Positions 60,647-64,000 of a stretch of DNA of 64,000 bases are shown here, one piece after another. A program made the position numbers and the translations under genes. The notes beneath the pieces are model-generated. The model saw only the letters and a list, made by a program, of their open reading frames with translations, had not been told where the DNA came from and searched no databases. The stretch comes from Cryptomeria japonica (taxonomy: Eukaryota > Streptophyta > Pinopsida > Cupressales > Cupressaceae), in NCBI RefSeq assembly GCF_030272615.1, contig NC_081412.1, forward strand, positions 664,852,481-664,916,480. Direction: 5' to 3'. Position 1 is the first letter of the stretch. Every line of letters begins with the position of its first letter.

Positions 60647-60811
60647 TGTTGAGTGAATATTTTGTCACCAGCGTACCAATGACAAAATGTATGATTCACA
60701 CATAGCTAGGTTGAGAAGTTAATCTCTCTTCTCATCAAGGGGATGTTCCCTTTGAAATTTCTTCTCTAATTAATAAGAAATCAAAATCTGTGGATTGGTA
60801 TTGGGCATATA
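60647..60811 (-). repeat. 5' LTR fragment of the Tat-like element
   Basis: It matches 49199-49363 and is broken at 60812 by a copia LTR. The remainder of this LTR presumably lies beyond the window. Confidence 0.85.
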
Positions 60812-61589
60812 TGTTCGGATTCCCAACGATATTGAGAGGGGGGGTGAATTTGTATCTAATCGGTTAATAGATTTTCTGAACTTATTTAGTATTTTGCATT
60901 CCAAAACAATGTACCAGTAAACAGGAATTAATGCAGTAAATATGAACAATAAAGACAACATAGAAAGCACACCATAACACAAGATTTTTGGTGAGGAAAC
61001 CCGGTGTGGAAAAAACCTCAGTGGGATTTGTGACCCACAATATTTACCCACTGGCCAATGAATGGATATTACTTACAATGGGATGCCTACACATGCAGGA
61101 AGGCCAACTGCGTAGAGCTCACTGCTCAAATACAAAAAGAAGTATCACTAACTTACAAAAATGGATTACGAGAATCCAATATAATGTACTTCTACAAAAA
61201 GCATCTGCTATGCTAGGTTCAGTACCAGTTTGAGCTCATATAATAACCATAAACCCTTATACAAAATCTTCCTCAATATTTGTTCATCATATCCATCCTA
61301 TGTGTATGTCTATGTCAGAATGATCTACAAGATCTCATACTTATATGTGAGTCTTATTACAATATTCCATGTCAGCTTACAAAATATATTACAATTAAAT
61401 CCAAAATACAATAATTAAAATCTTGTTGGCTTGGGTGCCAGTAAACATTATTGTCACTCTCAGTGTACTATCCGCCGGTGTAGAGTCTATCGGTTTCGGT
61501 GCTTGCCGGTGCTATAAGATTGCAAGGTTGTCATCAATGACAACACCTTCAATCACCTACAATTCTCATTGGAGTGTGTAATACCAACA
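60812..61589 (-). repeat. 3' LTR of a second copia-type element (778 bp, minus strand)
   Basis: On the minus strand it starts TGTTGGTATTACACACTCC and ends TTGGGAATCCGAACA. The end is preceded by a TTCACCCCCCC block like that at the end of the 9655-10612 LTR. A polypurine tract adjoins its start (61590-61601). The stem-loop GTGGG-TCACAAAT-CCCAC at about 61021-61038 corresponds to the one in the other copia-type LTRs, so the families are related. Confidence 0.85.
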
Positions 61590-61601
61590 GTCTCCCCCTT
61601 T
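61590..61601 (-). other. Polypurine tract of the second copia-type element
   Basis: On the minus strand AAAGGGGGAGAC precedes the LTR start TGTTGG. The plus strand shows GTCTCCCCCTTT. Confidence 0.85.
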
Positions 61602-61772
61602 GGCATTGATGGCAACACTCATGAGAAAAATTCAAAAATGTGTTCCTAAATTGAGTTCCAAAAGTCTTACCAAAACTATGTGCTCCTCTTGAGAAGATGA
61701 TCTCTAAGTCATTGTAATTTTCTCTTCTCTACTACTACTTCTTCAGTAGCCAGTGTGTTGTCTGTTAGTACC
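61602..61772 (-). mobile_element. 3' internal end of the second copia-type element, cut by the next gypsy LTR
   Basis: About 170 bases of internal sequence follow the polypurine tract, with no coding motif. A gypsy LTR begins at 61773. Confidence 0.55.
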
Positions 61773-62212
61773 TGTAGACGTATAAAAATGACCATATTCC
61801 TAAATGAATATTTTATGTTCATTTTCCTATTTAATTAAATCCAATTTAATTAAATTATTCACATTCTTCTATTTTATTAAGTAAATTGCTCAATTTATTT
61901 AAATAAAATTCACTATACCATTTAATGAATAAATCATTTTATTCAATTAAATCCTCCTAGCCACTTTTAATTAAATTCAAATTTAATTAAATAGTTCTCC
62001 TAAATTGAATAAATCAAATTTATTTAATTGCAACCAAATTGAATGAAAATCAAATAAATTCAATTAAATCCTATTATTCCCTCATCCACTTGCAAAATCC
62101 CAAACCCCTTCCTAACCCCTTCTAGAATCTTCTAATCGATTCTAATTAACCTAACCCTCCTCTAAACTTTGTCACATCCCTAAGCAAAGGGAGGTCACTT
62201 CTCAAATGGCCC

Positions 62213-62345
62213 AAAGTCTTGGATAACCATTTAAGGTTTTCAACCTTCAACCACTAAAACCCTAAAGTCTTTGAAAACCATTGAAGGCTTCCAACCTTCA
62301 ACCACTTAATCCACAAAGTCTCCAATAACCATTAATGGTTATTTC
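62213..62345 (+). repeat. 51-bp tandem repeat, about 2.6 copies, in the gypsy LTR
   Basis: Units start at 62213, 62264 and 62315, each beginning AAAGTCT. The first two share AACCATT, AAGG and CAACCTTCAACCACT; the third is partial. Confidence 0.85.
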
Positions 62346-62701
62346 AAACCCTCCCACATGGTTAAAACATTTGTTTTGACTCAACCTCTATCCAACCCAA
62401 GGGTCTCATCAGGTCATTAATGCTTTGACCATGATTATCTCTTAATCATTTGCACAAAGGTTTATCCTTGGATTAGATCCTAATTCAGTGGGTAAACCCA
62501 ACTTAGGCTTGACCCTTAGCCTTTAGATAACCATGAGGTCTTCTCTGGCCTTTAATGCCTCCAACCTCTTCTTTCAACCCAATCTGGTGTGGACATTTGT
62601 CATCATTTCATTGGTACAAATTGTCCACATGGATCCCCAACTTTCAAACCTGGCCCTTGATTAAACCTTTCAATCCTGGCCATCCATTGCCCTGTTTGTG
62701 C

Positions 62702-62710
62702 TATAAATAG
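62702..62710 (+). promoter_or_regulatory. TATA box of the right-edge gypsy LTR
   Basis: TATAAATAG about 530 bases before the LTR end. Transcription would start near 62735. Confidence 0.6.
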
Positions 62711-63237
62711 AGCTCTCATTCCTCCATTTTTAACGATCATCTTTCAAATTTGAAGCATCACACTTATGCTCAAATTGTTTCAAGCTTTCATATGCTCCTC
62801 ATTTAGCCTCTTTTAGATCATAAATTAATCATGAACATGCTTGCTAGAGTAGTTTATTTATCATTTTAGCTCAATCATAGATTAAATATAGTATGCTAGG
62901 ATAGTATTTATACTAACCTCGTCATCTTATCATTTAGTTTATTGCATTTCAAGCATCTCATCTAGCTTATAACACATCTCATACTAAGATCAGTTAAAAT
63001 CTCTCTCGTTCTCATATTTGCCATCCCTAAGCCATTTTGCTCAGTAATCTGAGAGCAAAACATTGGTTTGAGGGACATTGTGAGATAGAGAACCATGGGA
63101 CCCTCCTTGGGAAGTTGAGTAACGCATCGTTACTCCATAGCTTGCATCAAGAAGTCCTGTGTGTGTGTGTGGATTGATATTTATCGTAATTTTTCACATA
63201 TTTAGTTTTATTAATCCATTTTTCCCACATACATTTG

Positions 63238-63254
63238 TGGCGCCCACCGTGGGG
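63238..63254 (+). other. Primer binding site of the right-edge gypsy element
   Basis: TGGCGCCCACCGTGGGG lies four bases after the LTR end, with the TGGCGCC start and G-run typical of plant gypsy primer sites. Confidence 0.8.
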
Positions 63255-63320
63255 CTCGCACCCCAATAACCTATCATTTTTTAAATTTGAAGAGTTTTGC
63301 AGGTACGCAGGAAATTGGAA

Positions 63321-63870
63321 TTAGCGCGTCAAAGACATATTTTAGCGCATCCGCCTAACAGTTTAGTGCTTCTAGCCTACTATTTAGTGCGTGGGCTTTC
63401 TGTCTTAGCGCGTTAAAACTGTTCCTTAGCGCATGACACTATTTAACATATTTTCCTGTAGGTGTCGACGCCGGCGAAACACAGATTAGTGCTTATACAT
63501 GGCAGATTAGCGCATATACCAACATCTTTAGCGCTTCACCTTCCTATACTAGCGCGTCTCAGCAAACAGTTAGCGCATAAAAATCCACCATTTTCCGAGA
63601 AACCGAAACATAGATCAGCGCTTCTACCTGACAGATTAGCGCATCGGCCCAATATACAAGCGCTTAGACTAAATCTTCCAGTGCATCAGAACGGACAGTT
63701 AGCGCATCAAAATTCCAAAATTCCCGAAAACAAGGTCGCTGAAATACCAGACCATAAATTAGCGCATCAAAGCCACAAAGTAGCGCTTCGGAGAAACAGG
63801 ATAGCGCATGCAAACGGAACAGTAGCGCATCCACCGAATATTGTAGCGCGTACAGTTTGTTCTGTAGCGC
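63321..63870 (+). repeat. 21-bp phased array of TAGCGC-type motifs in the gypsy leader
   Basis: Twenty-two motif copies (TAGCGC, with a few TAGTGC, CAGCGC, CAGTGC and AAGCGC) start at 63322, 63343, 63364, 63385, 63406, 63427, 63487, 63508, 63529, 63550, 63571, 63616, 63637, 63658, 63679, 63700, 63760, 63781, 63802, 63823, 63844 and 63865. Eighteen of 21 intervals are exactly 21 bases; the others are 60, 45 and 60. The 15 bases between motifs vary widely. One frame reads LAHxxxx-like heptads through the array, with stops at 63411-63413 and near 63445. Confidence 0.97.
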
Positions 63871-64000
63871 ATCAACAACAAAACCAACAACAAAAAAAAA
63901 AAAAGATTGTGTAACCGAACAAATAATTTTAGACTTGTGGAAGTCCCCCGAAACAAACTAACCGATTTCTTTTGCAGGATTTTTAACAAATTTCTTGCAG
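63871..64000 (+). other. Leader sequence after the array
   Basis: A CAACAAAACCAACAACAAAA stretch is followed by A13 and then ordinary sequence with two TTTGCAG/CTTGCAG splice-acceptor-like sites (63968-63978 and at the window end). No coding start was seen. Confidence 0.5.

Larger units (their letters stand above)
49199..60811 (-). mobile_element. Tat-like Ty3/gypsy retrotransposon (minus strand), right LTR interrupted
   Basis: The left (3') LTR at 49199-50095 matches the right (5') LTR fragment at 60647-60811. A primer binding site adjoins the right LTR and a polypurine tract adjoins the left. Minus-strand coding order is gag, protease, an extra RNase H-like domain, reverse transcriptase, RNase H, integrase, a hairpin array, then an uncharacterised coding region before the 3' LTR. 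A second RNase H and extra coding space near the 3' end are traits of Tat/Ogre-type elements. It is inactive, with many stops and frameshifts. The right LTR is broken by the copia LTR at 60812. Confidence 0.88.
61773..63233 (+). repeat. Putative 5' LTR (1461 bp) of the right-edge gypsy element
   Basis: It starts TGTAGACGTATAAAAATG and ends TTCCCACATACA, just before the primer site. U3 holds an A/T palindrome-rich part (61830-62080, AATTTAATTAAATT repeatedly), then a 51-bp tandem repeat (62213-62345), then a TATA box at 62702. A short GT run is at about 63159-63172. Confidence 0.7.
61773..64000 (+). mobile_element. Start of a Ty3/gypsy element (5' LTR, primer site and leader), continues beyond the window
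   Basis: The order is a putative 5' LTR (61773-63233), a primer binding site (63238-63254) and a long leader with a 21-bp phased motif array. No gag start is visible before the window ends. The 3' LTR is outside the window, so the LTR start (TGTAGACG) is inferred from its sequence and its junction with the copia internal region. Confidence 0.75.

Noticed and set aside
63321-63870. CRISPR-like array
   Set aside because: The repeated motif is only about 6-8 bases, the host is a plant, and there are no cas genes.
63462-63914. 150-codon open frame over the 21-bp array as a protein gene
   Set aside because: It starts with GTG, lies in a leader before any gag start, and consists of the repeat itself. 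Upstream parts of the same array contain stops in that frame. Not excluded, but not supported as a gene.

Overview
The window looks like nuclear DNA of a seed plant with a large, retrotransposon-swollen genome. A conifer or other gymnosperm is my best guess, from the style of the element families (Ty1/copia LTRs with long CCHC gag, Tat-like Ty3/gypsy, very long LTRs, L1-type LINEs with extra reading frames) and the AT-rich, nearly gene-free sequence. That guess is inference, not a database match. Only one intact host-type gene is visible: a single-exon leucine-rich-repeat receptor-like protein (RLP) at 42886-45672. Almost everything else is transposable element, mostly dead and deeply nested. 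No tRNA, rRNA, CRISPR array or bacterial-style operon was seen. Layout, left half: 1-4930 is a decayed L1-type LINE (+). 4931-9649 is AT-rich sequence without genes. 9655-24379 is one copia-type LTR element with 5-bp target duplications (TATAT). Its gag is split by a LINE on the minus strand (11424-18747), which is itself split by a gypsy insertion (12957-18230, duplication CTCTA). Its 3' LTR is split by a reversed solo LTR (22325-23504, duplication GGTTG). This copia-type element has gag and a large uncharacterised protein but no recognisable pol. Middle: 24755-25592 is the promoter and a broken 5' coding end of an RLP paralog. 26394-36260 is a second minus-strand LINE of the same family, split by a gag-protease-only LTR element (28038-36071, duplication CCTAC). 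36261-39237 is a minus-strand copia fragment. The intact RLP gene follows, and a third copy of its upstream region sits at 48055-48525. The three upstream copies point to an RLP tandem cluster broken up by transposons. Right half: 49199-60811 is a minus-strand Tat-like gypsy element (gag, protease, extra RNase H, RT, RNase H, integrase, then an extra coding region). An array of at least 14 palindromic hairpin units lies between integrase and the extra coding region. Its right LTR is cut by a copia 3' LTR (60812-61589, minus), next to which a further gypsy element begins (61773 onward, +). The leader of that last element holds 22 copies of a TAGCGC-type motif at an almost exact 21-bp period. 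The most interesting points are: the 21-bp phased array, the hairpin array, a gypsy insertion that starts inside its primer binding site and lacks a 5' LTR, uncharacterised accessory coding regions carried by three different retroelement classes, and the RLP cluster.
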